A stretch of 64,000 nucleotides of DNA from Achromobacter insuavis (GCF_902859645.1 NZ_CADIJR010000017.1:27391-91390); one strand, 5' to 3'. Counted from the first letter of the stretch, positions 7,141-17,134 are shown. Made by a program: numbers and translations. The notes: generated by a model from the sequence alone, not told the origin.

Positions 7141-9408
7141 ATGACATCACGCAACCTGACCGGCATCCAACGCTACGACGCGCCCGCCGGCGGCTGGGGC
7201 GCGCTCAAGGCCACCGCGCAAGCCATCGCGGACCAGATGCGGATCGCCGAGGCGCCGGTGCTGCTGTTTCGCACCAACAAGCCCGACGGTTTCGACTGTC
7301 CCGGCTGCGCGTGGCCGGACAAGGCCCACACCTCGACCTTCCAGTTCTGCGAAAACGGCGCCAAGGCCGTGACCTGGGAAGCCACCAAGAAACGCGTGAC
7401 GCCGGAATTCTTCGCCGCGCACACCGTGACCGAGCTGCTGACCTGGTCCGATCACGACCTGGAAGACGCCGGCCGGCTGACGCACCCGCTGCGCTACGAT
7501 GCCGCCACCGACACCTATCAGCCGATTGAATGGGACGCCGCGTTCCAGCACATCGGGCGCACCCTCGCCAACCTGTCCGATCCGGATTCGGTCGAGTTCT
7601 ACACCTCGGGCCGCGCCTCGAACGAAGCGGCGTTCCTGTTCAGCCTGTATGCCCGCGAGTACGGCACCAACAATTTCCCCGATTGCTCGAACATGTGCCA
7701 CGAGGCCACCAGCGTCGGGCTGCCGCAGACCATCGGCATCGGCAAGGGCACGGTATCGCTGGACGACTTCGACGCCTGCGACCTGATCATCTCGATGGGC
7801 CACAACCCCGGCACGAACCATCCGCGCATGATGGGCACGCTGCACGAATGCGCCCGCCGCGGCGTGCCCATCATCGTCTTCAACCCGCTGCGCGAGCGCG
7901 CGCTGGAACGCTTCGCCGATCCGCAGAACCCGATCGAGATGGGCACGCTGGGCTCGACCCGCATCGCGTCCACGTACTACCAGGTGCGCGTGGGCGGGGA
8001 CGCCGCCGCGCTCAAGGGCATCATGAAGGCGCTGCTGACGCTGGACCGGCAGGCGCCCGGCGCGATCGACCACGCCTTCATCGCCGAACACACCCACGGC
8101 TTCGACGCCTACGTCGCGGACCTGGACGCCACCGCGTGGGCCGACATCGAGTGCGCCAGCGGGCTGACGCGCGCCAACCTGGAGCAGGTCGCCGCGGCCT
8201 ACGCCAAGTCCAACGCCACCATCGTGACCTACGGCATGGGCATCACCCAGCACGCGCGCGGCACCCAGAACGTGCAGCAGATCGCCGCGCTGCTGCTCAT
8301 GCGCGGCAACTTCGGCCGGCCGGGCGCCGGCATCTGCCCGCTGCGCGGCCACTCCAACGTGCAGGGCAACCGCACCGTCGGCATCACCGAGAAGATCGAC
8401 CCGGTGATGTTCGACAACATCGAGAAGACCTTCGGCTTCCGGCCGCCCGAGCGCCACGGACACGACGCGGTCGACGCCATGAAGGCGATGGTGAACGGCG
8501 ACGCCCGCGTGCTGATCTGCCTGGGCGGCAATATCGCCATGGCGCTGTCCGACACCGAACAATGCGAGACGGGCATGCGCCGGCTGGACCTGGCGGTGCA
8601 CATGAACACCAAGCTGAACCGCTCGCACCTGCTGATCGGCCGCGACGCCATCATCCTGCCGGTGCTGGGCCGCACCGAAAGCGACGTGCAGGCCAGCGGC
8701 GCGCAATCCATCACCGTCGAGGACTCGATGTCGATGGTGCACGCCTCGCGCGGCAAGCTCGCGCCGGCCTCCGAACACCTGCGGTCCGAACCCGCCATCA
8801 TCGCCGGCATGGCGGCGGCGACGCTACCGGACACGCGCGTGCCGTGGCTCCACCTGGTCGAGGACTACAGCCGCATCCGCGACCTGATCGAAAAGGTCTA
8901 CCCGGACTTTCGCGGCTACAACGAACGCATCCTCAAGCCGGGCGGATTCCGCCTGCCGCTGCCGCCCACCGAACGCATCTGGAAAACGAAGTCGGGCAAG
9001 GCCGAGTTCCTGCCGTTCAAGGGCCTGCAAGAGGATCCGGGCGCGGTCGCGGCGGGCGCGCTGACGTTGACCACGCTGCGCAGCCACGACCAGTACAACA
9101 CCACCATCTACGGCCTGGACGACCGCTATCGCGGCGTGTTCGGCCGGCGCGACGTGCTGTTCATGCATGCCGACGACCTGGCGCGCCACGGCCTGAAGCA
9201 CGGCGACAAGGTGGACCTGCACAGCGGCCTGCCGGGCCAGGCGCACCGCCACCTGCAACTGACCGCGATCGCCTACGACATCGCGCCCGGCTCGGTCGGC
9301 GCCTACTACCCCGAGGCCAACAACCTGTGCCCGCTGGACTACCAGGACAAGCAGAGCGGCACGCCCAGCTACAAGTCGATTCCGGTGGTGATCAGGAAGG
9401 CCGCGTGA
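7141..9408 (+). CDS. YdeP-type molybdopterin oxidoreductase (FdhF family)
   Basis: This 755-residue member of the DMSO-reductase superfamily is about the length of E. coli YdeP. It has DCPGCAWPD near the N-terminus (C53, C56) rather than a full 4Fe-4S motif. The segment NMCHEATSVGL places C186 where formate dehydrogenase H has its selenocysteine/Cys Mo ligand. Cofactor-binding motifs such as SMGHNPGTNHPRMM and RGHSNVQGNRTVG follow, and a molydop-binding domain forms the C-terminus (about residues 640-755). Substrate is unknown; YdeP is associated with acid resistance in E. coli. It is probably co-transcribed with the ClC gene. Confidence 0.88.
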   Translation: MTSRNLTGIQRYDAPAGGWGALKATAQAIADQMRIAEAPVLLFRTNKPDGFDCPGCAWPDKAHTSTFQFCENGAKAVTWEATKKRVTPEFFAAHTVTELLTWSDHDLEDAGRLTHPLRYDAATDTYQPIEWDAAFQHIGRTLANLSDPDSVEFYTSGRASNEAAFLFSLYAREYGTNNFPDCSNMCHEATSVGLPQTIGIGKGTVSLDDFDACDLIISMGHNPGTNHPRMMGTLHECARRGVPIIVFNPLRERALERFADPQNPIEMGTLGSTRIASTYYQVRVGGDAAALKGIMKALLTLDRQAPGAIDHAFIAEHTHGFDAYVADLDATAWADIECASGLTRANLEQVAAAYAKSNATIVTYGMGITQHARGTQNVQQIAALLLMRGNFGRPGAGICPLRGHSNVQGNRTVGITEKIDPVMFDNIEKTFGFRPPERHGHDAVDAMKAMVNGDARVLICLGGNIAMALSDTEQCETGMRRLDLAVHMNTKLNRSHLLIGRDAIILPVLGRTESDVQASGAQSITVEDSMSMVHASRGKLAPASEHLRSEPAIIAGMAAATLPDTRVPWLHLVEDYSRIRDLIEKVYPDFRGYNERILKPGGFRLPLPPTERIWKTKSGKAEFLPFKGLQEDPGAVAAGALTLTTLRSHDQYNTTIYGLDDRYRGVFGRRDVLFMHADDLARHGLKHGDKVDLHSGLPGQAHRHLQLTAIAYDIAPGSVGAYYPEANNLCPLDYQDKQSGTPSYKSIPVVIRKAA

Positions 9409-9453
9409 CGCCTTGCCCGCCGCGCGCACCAGCGCAGGCGGGCGCCCCTGATC

Positions 9454-10551
9454 TCATCGCCCGACCACCGGGCAGCTCGCCGGCAGCGGCCGGTCGAACA
9501 GCACCGCGATGCCGCATGCCGAGGTGAACATCCCCAGGTTGTCATGGCCCACGCCCGGCACTTCCACGACCTTCTGGTTCAAGCCGGCGGGATGCCTGCG
9601 CGTCAGGTAATCGAAATAGGCGCGGCCCCGCTCCAGCCGGTTGGGGCCTTGCGCCATGCCGCCGCAGGAGCGGTCGATGAAGTGGGTGTAGGGATCGGTG
9701 TCCGCCTGGCCCAGCAGGTACACCACGTTCCGCGCGGCGTATCTCGATTCCACCGCCGCGGGGTCCTGCGAGGCGACATAAGGCGGACCGCCTTCGAGCT
9801 GGTACTTCCATCTGGTCGCGGCGGGACAGGCGCCGCCGGCCGGCAACGCGGGGCGGTCATCGCTGAAGTACACGTAGCTGGAGGGATTGGCGACCACGTA
9901 GCGCAGGGGAATGCCGCGCCGCGCCAATGCGCCGCCGCCCCGCCCCACGGCCGCATAGCGTTGCAGGATCTGCGCGCCCGCGGAATGCCCCATCACGACC
10001 ACGCGCTTCAGGGCGGGATAGCGCTTCTTGTCCGCGAAGTGATCCAGCAGCGCGTCGATCGCCTCGAACGAGCTGAGCGGCGCCGGACCGATGGCCGGCT
10101 CGCCGCTTTTCCAGCCTTCCTGGGTCCACCTCAGGGTCTGCGCCGGCATCGAGAATTTCTCGACATCCGGCGCGGTCAGGAACTGGGGCGCGACGACCAT
10201 CACGCCGCCCGCCGACCGGCCCGCCCCCGCCACGATCTCCTTGCCGGTGCCGAAATACGTATCCGCGTTGCGCAGCGTGCCATGGATCACGATCATCACC
10301 GTCGAGATCGTCGGCGCCGGCGCATGGATATCGGCGGAGGCATAGAGCGGCAACGCGCCTTCTCCGGCGGCGCCCTTGACCGCCAGCGCCTGGTCCGCCA
10401 CGTGTTTCACGGGCGCCTCCAGCTTCGACGCCTTGGGTGCGGCAGGCGCGACAGGCGCGGCCTGGCGCGTGCCACAGCCAGCCGCCGCCAGCAGCAGCGG
10501 GCCGCACAACAGGCTCCATTTGATAACCGAAAGGCACTTTGCCGCTCTCAT
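9454..10551 (-). CDS. Alpha/beta-hydrolase, putative lipoprotein
   Basis: This 365-residue exported protein has a signal sequence ending LLLAAAGC, a plausible lipobox with C26, so it is likely a lipoprotein. The hydrolase core shows MIVIHGTLRNADTYF (oxyanion region) and VVMGHSAGAQ with the nucleophile Ser. GQADTDPYTHF may contain the acid, and VPGVGHDNLGMF the catalytic His. It is divergent from the fecI gene across 152 bp. A siderophore-esterase role is conceivable from that context but unsupported by specific motifs. The substrate is unknown. Confidence 0.75.
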   Translation of the reverse strand: MRAAKCLSVIKWSLLCGPLLLAAAGCGTRQAAPVAPAAPKASKLEAPVKHVADQALAVKGAAGEGALPLYASADIHAPAPTISTVMIVIHGTLRNADTYFGTGKEIVAGAGRSAGGVMVVAPQFLTAPDVEKFSMPAQTLRWTQEGWKSGEPAIGPAPLSSFEAIDALLDHFADKKRYPALKRVVVMGHSAGAQILQRYAAVGRGGGALARRGIPLRYVVANPSSYVYFSDDRPALPAGGACPAATRWKYQLEGGPPYVASQDPAAVESRYAARNVVYLLGQADTDPYTHFIDRSCGGMAQGPNRLERGRAYFDYLTRRHPAGLNQKVVEVPGVGHDNLGMFTSACGIAVLFDRPLPASCPVVGR

Positions 10552-10703
10552 GGGTCCACTCCTGGTCGACTGCGAAGACTGACGATTGGCAGGGATTATG
10601 CCCCCGTCTCCTGTTTGCCACGAGTGCTGGCGAACCGGTATGGCTACATGCTACGCTTTGCCACCCGGAATCAGCACCCGCCGCTTTTTTTTGGCATTTT
10701 TCC

Positions 10704-11186
10704 ATGCGCAAATTCGCGGAGCTATACGAACAGAATCATTCCTGGCTGAAGGCTTGGCTCAGAAAGCGCCTTGGCAACCCGGACACCGCCGCCGACCTGG
10801 CACACGATACGTTCGAACGCGTATTGACCAAGCCTCCCGCCGAGGAACTGAACGAGCCTCGGGCCTACCTCACCGTGGTCGCCAAGGGCCTGGTCGCGCA
10901 TTGGTATCGCCGCAAGGCGATCGAGCAAACGTACCTGGATGCACTCGCGCTTGAACCCGAAGACTACGTTCCTTCAGTCGAGTCCCAGGCGGAAATCCTG
11001 GAGCGCCTGTTCGAGATCGATGCCATGCTGAGTAAACTTCCGGGCAAGGCCCGAGAGGCCTTTCTGATGTCCCAGGTCGATGGACTGACCTACCAGGAAA
11101 TTGCCGACAAGCTGAACGTATCGCTTAGCACCGTGAAGCGTTACATGGTGATGGGTTTCGCTCAATGCCTGGCCACTCTGACATGA
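10704..11186 (+). CDS. FecI-like ECF sigma factor (cassette 1)
   Basis: This 160-residue extracytoplasmic-function sigma factor has region 2 in NPDTAADLAHDTFERVL and a region 4 helix-turn-helix in MSQVDGLTYQEIADKLNVSLSTVKRYMV. It should direct RNA polymerase to iron-uptake genes after a signal relayed by FecR from the TonB receptor. The chosen ATG gives the normal FecI N-terminus (FAELYEQNHSWLKAWLRKRLG). The stop overlaps the FecR start (ATGA). No clear Fur box is visible upstream, unlike cassette 2. Confidence 0.9.
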   Translation: MRKFAELYEQNHSWLKAWLRKRLGNPDTAADLAHDTFERVLTKPPAEELNEPRAYLTVVAKGLVAHWYRRKAIEQTYLDALALEPEDYVPSVESQAEILERLFEIDAMLSKLPGKAREAFLMSQVDGLTYQEIADKLNVSLSTVKRYMVMGFAQCLATLT

Positions 11187-12142
11187 CACAAGCAACGACC
11201 CGAGCCAACCTGATCCAGGAAGCGGCGACCTGGATGATGCGGCTTTCCGACGAAGGCGCCACCGAGGCCGACTGGACGGCCTGGCGTCAATGGACGCAGC
11301 AAAGCGACGAACACCGCAAGTACGCGCACCTGACGGAATCGCTGACGGCGAAGCTGCAGACCGTGCCGGGAAGCGTCGGCCGCGCTGCGTTGAACGCGCC
11401 CAAGGCCGCGGCAAGACGGACGGCGCTCAAGACACTTGCGTTCCTTTTGCTGGCCGCGCCGACGGGCTACGTGGTCACCCGCCTGCCCTGGCAAGCCTGG
11501 AATGCCGAGTACCGCTCCAGCACCGGCGAACAGCGCCTGATCGCGCTGCCGGACGGCGGCACCTTGACACTGGACACCGCCAGCGCGGCCAATGTCGTCT
11601 ACGACGATCAGCGTCGCAGCGTGCAAGTCGTGGCGGGCAGGGCCTACATCGTCACGGCCGCCGACAGCGCCCAGCCGCCCCGGCCGTTCCTGGTACAGAC
11701 CCGGTTTGGACAGGTGCGCGCCCTGGGCACACGTTTCGAAGTGCAGTTGGGCGACCGCGAAGAGCAGGTCGCCGTTTTCGAGGGCGCGGTGGAGATCACG
11801 CCGAAAGATTCCGCGACCTCGGCACAGGTTCTGCAGGCCGGATGGAAAACGACGTTCACGCGGAACCAGGTGCAACCGGCGGCGCGTTCACTCTCTCAGG
11901 CCGATCCGCTCTGGCTGCAAAAGCGCATCCAGGTCGACAACGTGCCGCTGGGACAATTGATCGAGGAACTGGGACGCTACCGGCCGGGCATCCTGCGCTG
12001 CGACCCCGACGTGGCGGCGCTGCCCGTTTCGGGAACGTACCGCCTGGACGATACGGACCTTGCGTTGCGGTTGCTGGCCGAGGCGCTGCCGGTCCGCGTC
12101 ACGCGGCGCACCGCCTACTGGGTCACGGTCGGTCCCCGCTAG
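11183..12142 (+). CDS. FecR family anti-sigma/sigma regulator (cassette 1)
   Basis: This 319-residue inner-membrane signal relay protein has an N-terminal DUF4880 cytoplasmic region (EAATWMMRLSDEGATEADWTAWRQW). One membrane helix lies at about residues 81-100, followed by a periplasmic FecR domain (STGEQRLIALPDGGTLTLDTASA...). The C-terminal part (LIEELGRYRPG) resembles an STN-like contact domain. The start at 11183 overlaps the fecI stop by 4 bp; an in-frame ATG at 11165 would lengthen it slightly. Confidence 0.88.
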   Translation: MTQATTRANLIQEAATWMMRLSDEGATEADWTAWRQWTQQSDEHRKYAHLTESLTAKLQTVPGSVGRAALNAPKAAARRTALKTLAFLLLAAPTGYVVTRLPWQAWNAEYRSSTGEQRLIALPDGGTLTLDTASAANVVYDDQRRSVQVVAGRAYIVTAADSAQPPRPFLVQTRFGQVRALGTRFEVQLGDREEQVAVFEGAVEITPKDSATSAQVLQAGWKTTFTRNQVQPAARSLSQADPLWLQKRIQVDNVPLGQLIEELGRYRPGILRCDPDVAALPVSGTYRLDDTDLALRLLAEALPVRVTRRTAYWVTVGPR

Positions 12143-12153
12143 GCCGAGGCCGC

Positions 12154-14481
12154 ATGCGTTCCTGCCGGCCCGCCGCGGCACTGCCACCCTTGAGGCTACC
12201 GCTGAGGCGGGTCCTGCTCGCCAGTTTCCTGGCGACAGCCTGTGCCCTGCCAGCCATCGGTCACGCCCAACCGCGAGCGGCCATCCCTGGGCCTGCGGTC
12301 TTTTCCATTCCCGCCGGGCCGCTGTCGGCCGCGCTGGATCGATTCGCCAATGCCGCCGATCTCTCCCTGTCCTACGATCCCGCGCTGATACGGGACAAGC
12401 ACAGCCCTGGCCTGTCCGGCGCCTACACCGTCGATGCGGCGTTCGCGGAATTGTTGCGCGGTACCGGCCTGACCGCGACGGCATTGGGACAGGCCGGCTA
12501 TGTATTGCGGACCACCGCAGCGGCAAAGGACGGCGTTTCGGGGGCTGCCACGTTGCGTCCGGTGCAGGTCGAGGGCATTCCGCCTGAAGAAGGCTATGCC
12601 GCGTCGACAAGCACTCTGGCCACCGGAACCGACACGCCGATCAAACAGATCCCCCAATCCATCCACATACTGACCCGGCAGATCATCGAAGACCAGCAGC
12701 CCCAGACGCTCTTCGATTTGCTGCGCAACGTGCCGGGCGTCAGCAACAACCCGCAGTTCTACGGCTTTGACAACGACGCCTACGACATGCGCGGCTACGG
12801 CTCGCGCCTTCTGCTGGACGGCATCGCGCCACAGTTCGGCTTCCGTATCCCCGCCATCGGCGTGGAACGGGTGGAAGTGCTCAAGGGCATTGACTCGGCG
12901 GCGATGGGCGATATCACCCACGGCGGCGTGGTCAACGTCATGCTGAAGCGCCCGCAGGCCGAGTCCGTCCGGGAAATCCGCGCGGAGGCCGGATCCCGGG
13001 GCCGCGCGGGAGTGTCGATGGATGTCGCCGGCACCGCGCCCGACAACACCCGCCTGCAGTACCGCCTGATTCTTTCGACCACCCGGGCGGACGGCAATAC
13101 CGCGGGGTACCGGGGGTTGCGTGAAACCTACCTTGCTCCCTCTGCCGCGTGGGACGACGGTACGACGCGCATCGAACTGGGCCTGCAGTATTCGCAGGGC
13201 CGCCTGCCGACAAGCCCTTTCACGGTCACGGTGAACGGACGCCCGGCCACGTTGTCCGGCCCTATCGCCAACGCGGATGATCACACGAACTACGAACAAA
13301 CCCGCCCATACTTCGCACTGCGCCAGCAACTGAACGACAACTGGTCTTTCAACGGCAGCGCCAGCGTCACCCGGCAGCGCCATACGGAATACGCCTACCG
13401 GCTGGGGCCCGCCAATCCGCAGGGCGGGGCCTACTACCTGCCATTCCGCGAGGACAGCAGCCAGCGCAACACCGTCGTCGACGGCCATCTGCAGGGCAGG
13501 TTCGACACCGGCCGCGCCACCCACGACGTCACGACCGGCCTGTCCTATTACGCAAGCTCGGTCGACACCACGATCGCGTCGGGGGATCTTTTCCCGGGCA
13601 ACGTCTTCTCCCCCCGGGTCCCGTTCCCGTCTTCGGACATCACGCCCAATATCGAGCGCCTGTCCAATTCGCCGCTGCGCTCCTCGCGCGCCTATGCCCA
13701 GGATTTCATGACCCTGGACAAGCGCTGGCATGTGATGGCCGGGATTGCGCTGAATCAATTGCCGCAAGAGGGCGGACCGACCGAGCGCGCCTGGACGCCA
13801 AAGCTGGGCCTGAGCTTCGACGTCTCAGACACGATGTCGCTCTACGGCGCGTACTCGCGCGGCTTCTCCACCTACCAGCCCGCGGCGCAAGGCACCGCGA
13901 GCGTACGGCCCATCCGCAGCAAGACCCTCGAAGCGGGAATGAAGTTCGACTGGCCCGACCGCCCGCTCAACGCGTCCATTGCCCTTTTTCAGACATCGCT
14001 CGACCATTACCTCGAACCCATACCGGACTCTCCCCTGTACCGACAGGTTGACAGCGGCAGAAGCCGAGGATTGGAACTCAGCCTGCAGGGTCAATTGACG
14101 GCAGCCTGGCAAACCGTCGCCAGCTATACGTACACGGACTTCCGGCCCGCGGCCAACCAGGTGAATCCCATACCCAGGCACATGGCCAGCCTGTGGGCCA
14201 AATACACGTTCCTGGACCCGGCCTGGAGCGGTTGGGGTCTGGGCGCCGGCGTGTATGTACAGAGCGGATATGCCGGCGACGGCCAGGGATTCGGCGACTT
14301 CCGCATCGCGGGGCAGGCCCGCACCGATGTCAGTCTGTTCTACCGTCGCGACCGTTTCAGCGCCACCCTGGGCGTGCGAAACCTGTTCGACCGGACCCTG
14401 TACGCCGGCCATGCCGTGGCCACACGCATCTACCTGGATCCAGGGAGAACGGTGCTGCTGACAACGGCCTACCGGTTCTGA
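12154..14481 (+). CDS. TonB-dependent siderophore receptor with STN signalling domain (cassette 1)
   Basis: This 775-residue outer-membrane receptor has a signal peptide of about 38 residues and an N-terminal STN domain (about 48-125; IPAGPLSAALDRFANAADLS). A plug follows (TPIKQIPQSIHILTRQIIEDQ, LRNVPGVSNN), then a 22-strand barrel ending in aromatic F (TTAYRF). The STN domain implies that ligand binding is signalled to FecR. It lies 11 bp after fecR, so the three genes form one operon. The siderophore is unknown; homology is to ferric-hydroxamate/pyoverdine-type receptors. Confidence 0.9.
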   Translation: MRSCRPAAALPPLRLPLRRVLLASFLATACALPAIGHAQPRAAIPGPAVFSIPAGPLSAALDRFANAADLSLSYDPALIRDKHSPGLSGAYTVDAAFAELLRGTGLTATALGQAGYVLRTTAAAKDGVSGAATLRPVQVEGIPPEEGYAASTSTLATGTDTPIKQIPQSIHILTRQIIEDQQPQTLFDLLRNVPGVSNNPQFYGFDNDAYDMRGYGSRLLLDGIAPQFGFRIPAIGVERVEVLKGIDSAAMGDITHGGVVNVMLKRPQAESVREIRAEAGSRGRAGVSMDVAGTAPDNTRLQYRLILSTTRADGNTAGYRGLRETYLAPSAAWDDGTTRIELGLQYSQGRLPTSPFTVTVNGRPATLSGPIANADDHTNYEQTRPYFALRQQLNDNWSFNGSASVTRQRHTEYAYRLGPANPQGGAYYLPFREDSSQRNTVVDGHLQGRFDTGRATHDVTTGLSYYASSVDTTIASGDLFPGNVFSPRVPFPSSDITPNIERLSNSPLRSSRAYAQDFMTLDKRWHVMAGIALNQLPQEGGPTERAWTPKLGLSFDVSDTMSLYGAYSRGFSTYQPAAQGTASVRPIRSKTLEAGMKFDWPDRPLNASIALFQTSLDHYLEPIPDSPLYRQVDSGRSRGLELSLQGQLTAAWQTVASYTYTDFRPAANQVNPIPRHMASLWAKYTFLDPAWSGWGLGAGVYVQSGYAGDGQGFGDFRIAGQARTDVSLFYRRDRFSATLGVRNLFDRTLYAGHAVATRIYLDPGRTVLLTTAYRF

Positions 14482-14518
14482 CGTCACCGTCGCCGCCCCC
14501 AACGCCCGCCGACGGCGC

Positions 14519-17134
14519 TCACTCGCAGCGACTGTCTACGGCCGTCCACATCCGCGCGGCCGGCGCCGGCGGCGTCGCCGGCAACGTCACCGCCAGGCGG
14601 CATTGGCCGCCCTCGCCTTGCGCCCAGACGACCCGGTACGTCGACGCCCCCGCCGCCGCGTTGCGCAGCAGCAGCCGGCCGGCCTGCGCCACCGTGCCGA
14701 CGTCGTTGCCCGCCGAGTCGACGACCCGTGCGCCGAACGGCACCGGGTCGCCGCCGGACAACCGCGCCCGCACCAGCACGGCCTGGCCGCCGCCCTCGGT
14801 CTCGAACGTCACCGGCACGACCGCGCCCGCGGTCGGCGCCACGTGCTGAATGGTCGACTTCAGCGCCACGCTCAAGGGCAGGCCCTTGGGATCGACTTCG
14901 ATTTCATTGCTGGCGAACGGTGTCAGATTGGAGACGACCGCGCGGCCCCAGGGATCGATGCGCAACCCGCTGCCGCTGGCCACCCGCGCGCCGGCGGCAT
15001 GCCGGGCTTCGACCACGACGGCGGTATCGCCCAGCGCGGGCGTGAATACGACGCCACCGCCATATGCCACCACGCCTCCCGACACCGTGGCGCCATACTG
15101 CGAGAACCCGCGTCCGCCCGATGCATTTGCCGCCATGGTGGCGTAGGGCGATGCGTAAGCCGCGCTGCCCCCCGCCACGGAGGACGCTGCCGCCCCCCCC
15201 AGGCTGCGACTCGCATTCACGCCATAGGTCAGGGCGCCGTCCTCGCCCGTCGCCCCGGTGACCGACTGTTGAACATCGGTGCGGCCGCGGAAATTGTTCT
15301 GCACGTTCGTCGAGGCATACAACTGCCGTGCGCCGCTGCCGATGGGGATGCCGATATTGAGCATCGCCACGTTGTCCCAGCGCTGCGATGAGGCATCGTA
15401 CTGACGGGCAAGCGACAGGCCGGCGCTGACCCGGCCGATGCTGGTGCTGTAGCCCGCCTGGAACTGCGTGTCCCGGCCCGGGCGGTTCCAGTAGTCCTGC
15501 GAAGACCCGCTCAGGTAGAAAGATCCCCAGCCCGACGGCAGCTGCTGATTCACCGTCAATTGCAGACGGCCGCGCAGGAATCCCCCGGTCGGATTGCCGC
15601 CGGAGAGACTGTCGGCGCTGTCGCGGCGGGCGTCGCGGTCGCCGTGGCGCAGCGACATCGCATCGCGCAGGTCGAGATAACCGCGGCTGGAGTAACGGTA
15701 GGCCGCCACGGTGATGTTGGTGTCGGTCGGCGCGATCAGCTTGCTATACGACAAGCGCACGCTGTGACCGGATCGCTTTCCTTGCGCGCCCAGCTCGGCG
15801 CGCGACTGCGTCGCGTCCAGGCCCACCGCGCCCCACTCCAGGTTCAACGCCACGCCGGCCATGCCCGCGGCGTAATCGCGGCTGGCGATCACGCCGCCAT
15901 AGCCCGTCAGCATGTTGGTGAATCCGTGCTGCAGCGTGGCCTGCATCACATAGGGCCGATCGCCTCGCATCAAGGGATCCCGGTACGCGCCCGCCACCAA
16001 CCCGTAACGGGTCACGCCGGGCCGCAAGGCATTCACCGCCGCCGCATAAGGCACGCTCGCCTGGTGCACACTGCCATCCGCCTCCGTGACCTCGACGATC
16101 AACTCGCCGCCATATCCCATCGGATACAGGTCGTCGATGACGAAAGCCCCCGGCGCCACGTTGGTTTCATAGATGACGCTGCCGTTCTGCCGCACGCGCA
16201 CCACGGCATTGCTGCGCGCGATACCTGTCACGCGGGGCGCATAGCCGCGCTGGCTCTGCGGCAACATCCGGTCATCGGTCGACAGTTGCACGCCGCGAAA
16301 GCCGAAACTGTCGAACAGCGCGCCGTCCGTGTACGCGTCACCCATCACCAACTGGCTGCCCATCGACCGGATCGCGCGCTGCACGTTCGTCTGCACGCTT
16401 CGATAGCGCGAATCCGCGGCGGAGCCGGTCGTCAGGTTGCCGCTATGGCGCAGGCGCCAGGGCCCGGCGTTCAACCCGCCGGACAGTCCCAGGTATCCCT
16501 GCGACACCGCATGCCCCTGCTGGTCGGACCGGAAATAGTTGGCGTTGTACTGCAACAGGCCGGCGGGCACGCCGTCCGTCCAATAGCGCGGGTCGATGTA
16601 GCCGCGCGGCTGGCGCTTCATCGCCGCCTGCGGGACCGTCACGTCCAGCCGCTGCTCGCCCGTATCGAAGGCCGCCGTCGCGCCGGGCACCCAGGCATCG
16701 ACCGGCGCACAGGCCTGCGGCGTCTCCCTGCCCGGCGCCGCAGCCGGAATCGCGCCGCCCGCCCGCGCGTCAACCGCATTCAAATCGACGCCGGCGCGCT
16801 CGAGCAGCTCCCGATCAAAGCAGGGCAGCGCATTGCCGTGGCGAGCGCCGACCGGCTTGAGCGTGACCTGGACGCTCCCCAACTGCATGCCATTGACGGA
16901 AAGATCCGCTCGATACGTACCCGGCGCGGCGACGTTGCCGCGGTTGTAGCGGGCCAGGTCCACGGGCGCGCCGCGGTTCACGAGGAACTGCGGATTGAAT
17001 TCCACCTCGGCCATCTGCATGGGTTCGCCCTCGGCCGCCCCGAACGCTTGCGCGGTTGCCAGAGCCAGCAGGGCCGCCAGGCGGCATGGGTGCGGCACGC
17101 GCCGCGCGTCATTCTGTGTTTTTCTCGTTTTCAC
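14519..17134 (-). CDS. Fimbrial outer-membrane usher (FimD/PapC family)
   Basis: This 871-residue usher has an N-terminal signal and an NTD beginning VEFNPQFLVNRGAPVDLARYNRGN. The central barrel includes the FGFRGVQLSTDDRMLPQSQRGYAPRVTGIARSNA motif. The plug region is YETNVAPGAFVIDDLYPMGYGGEL, and C-terminal domains include LPFGARVVDSAGNDVGTV. The start codon is GTG at 17132-17134. It secretes and polymerises subunits delivered by the chaperone encoded just upstream. It is the last gene of the minus-strand fimbrial cluster. Confidence 0.92.
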   Translation of the reverse strand: MKTRKTQNDARRVPHPCRLAALLALATAQAFGAAEGEPMQMAEVEFNPQFLVNRGAPVDLARYNRGNVAAPGTYRADLSVNGMQLGSVQVTLKPVGARHGNALPCFDRELLERAGVDLNAVDARAGGAIPAAAPGRETPQACAPVDAWVPGATAAFDTGEQRLDVTVPQAAMKRQPRGYIDPRYWTDGVPAGLLQYNANYFRSDQQGHAVSQGYLGLSGGLNAGPWRLRHSGNLTTGSAADSRYRSVQTNVQRAIRSMGSQLVMGDAYTDGALFDSFGFRGVQLSTDDRMLPQSQRGYAPRVTGIARSNAVVRVRQNGSVIYETNVAPGAFVIDDLYPMGYGGELIVEVTEADGSVHQASVPYAAAVNALRPGVTRYGLVAGAYRDPLMRGDRPYVMQATLQHGFTNMLTGYGGVIASRDYAAGMAGVALNLEWGAVGLDATQSRAELGAQGKRSGHSVRLSYSKLIAPTDTNITVAAYRYSSRGYLDLRDAMSLRHGDRDARRDSADSLSGGNPTGGFLRGRLQLTVNQQLPSGWGSFYLSGSSQDYWNRPGRDTQFQAGYSTSIGRVSAGLSLARQYDASSQRWDNVAMLNIGIPIGSGARQLYASTNVQNNFRGRTDVQQSVTGATGEDGALTYGVNASRSLGGAAASSVAGGSAAYASPYATMAANASGGRGFSQYGATVSGGVVAYGGGVVFTPALGDTAVVVEARHAAGARVASGSGLRIDPWGRAVVSNLTPFASNEIEVDPKGLPLSVALKSTIQHVAPTAGAVVPVTFETEGGGQAVLVRARLSGGDPVPFGARVVDSAGNDVGTVAQAGRLLLRNAAAGASTYRVVWAQGEGGQCRLAVTLPATPPAPAARMWTAVDSRCE

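Noticed and set aside
9454-10551. Siderophore esterase linked to the fecI cassette
   Set aside because: Only divergent position supports it. The hydrolase motifs are generic and the protein looks like a lipoprotein of unknown substrate.
12196-13767. Minus-strand open frame opposite the TonB receptor (and similar ones opposite FdhF, nba genes and ftsY-adjacent genes)
   Set aside because: Composition is typical of antisense frames in GC-rich DNA, and the plus-strand products are clearly conserved proteins.
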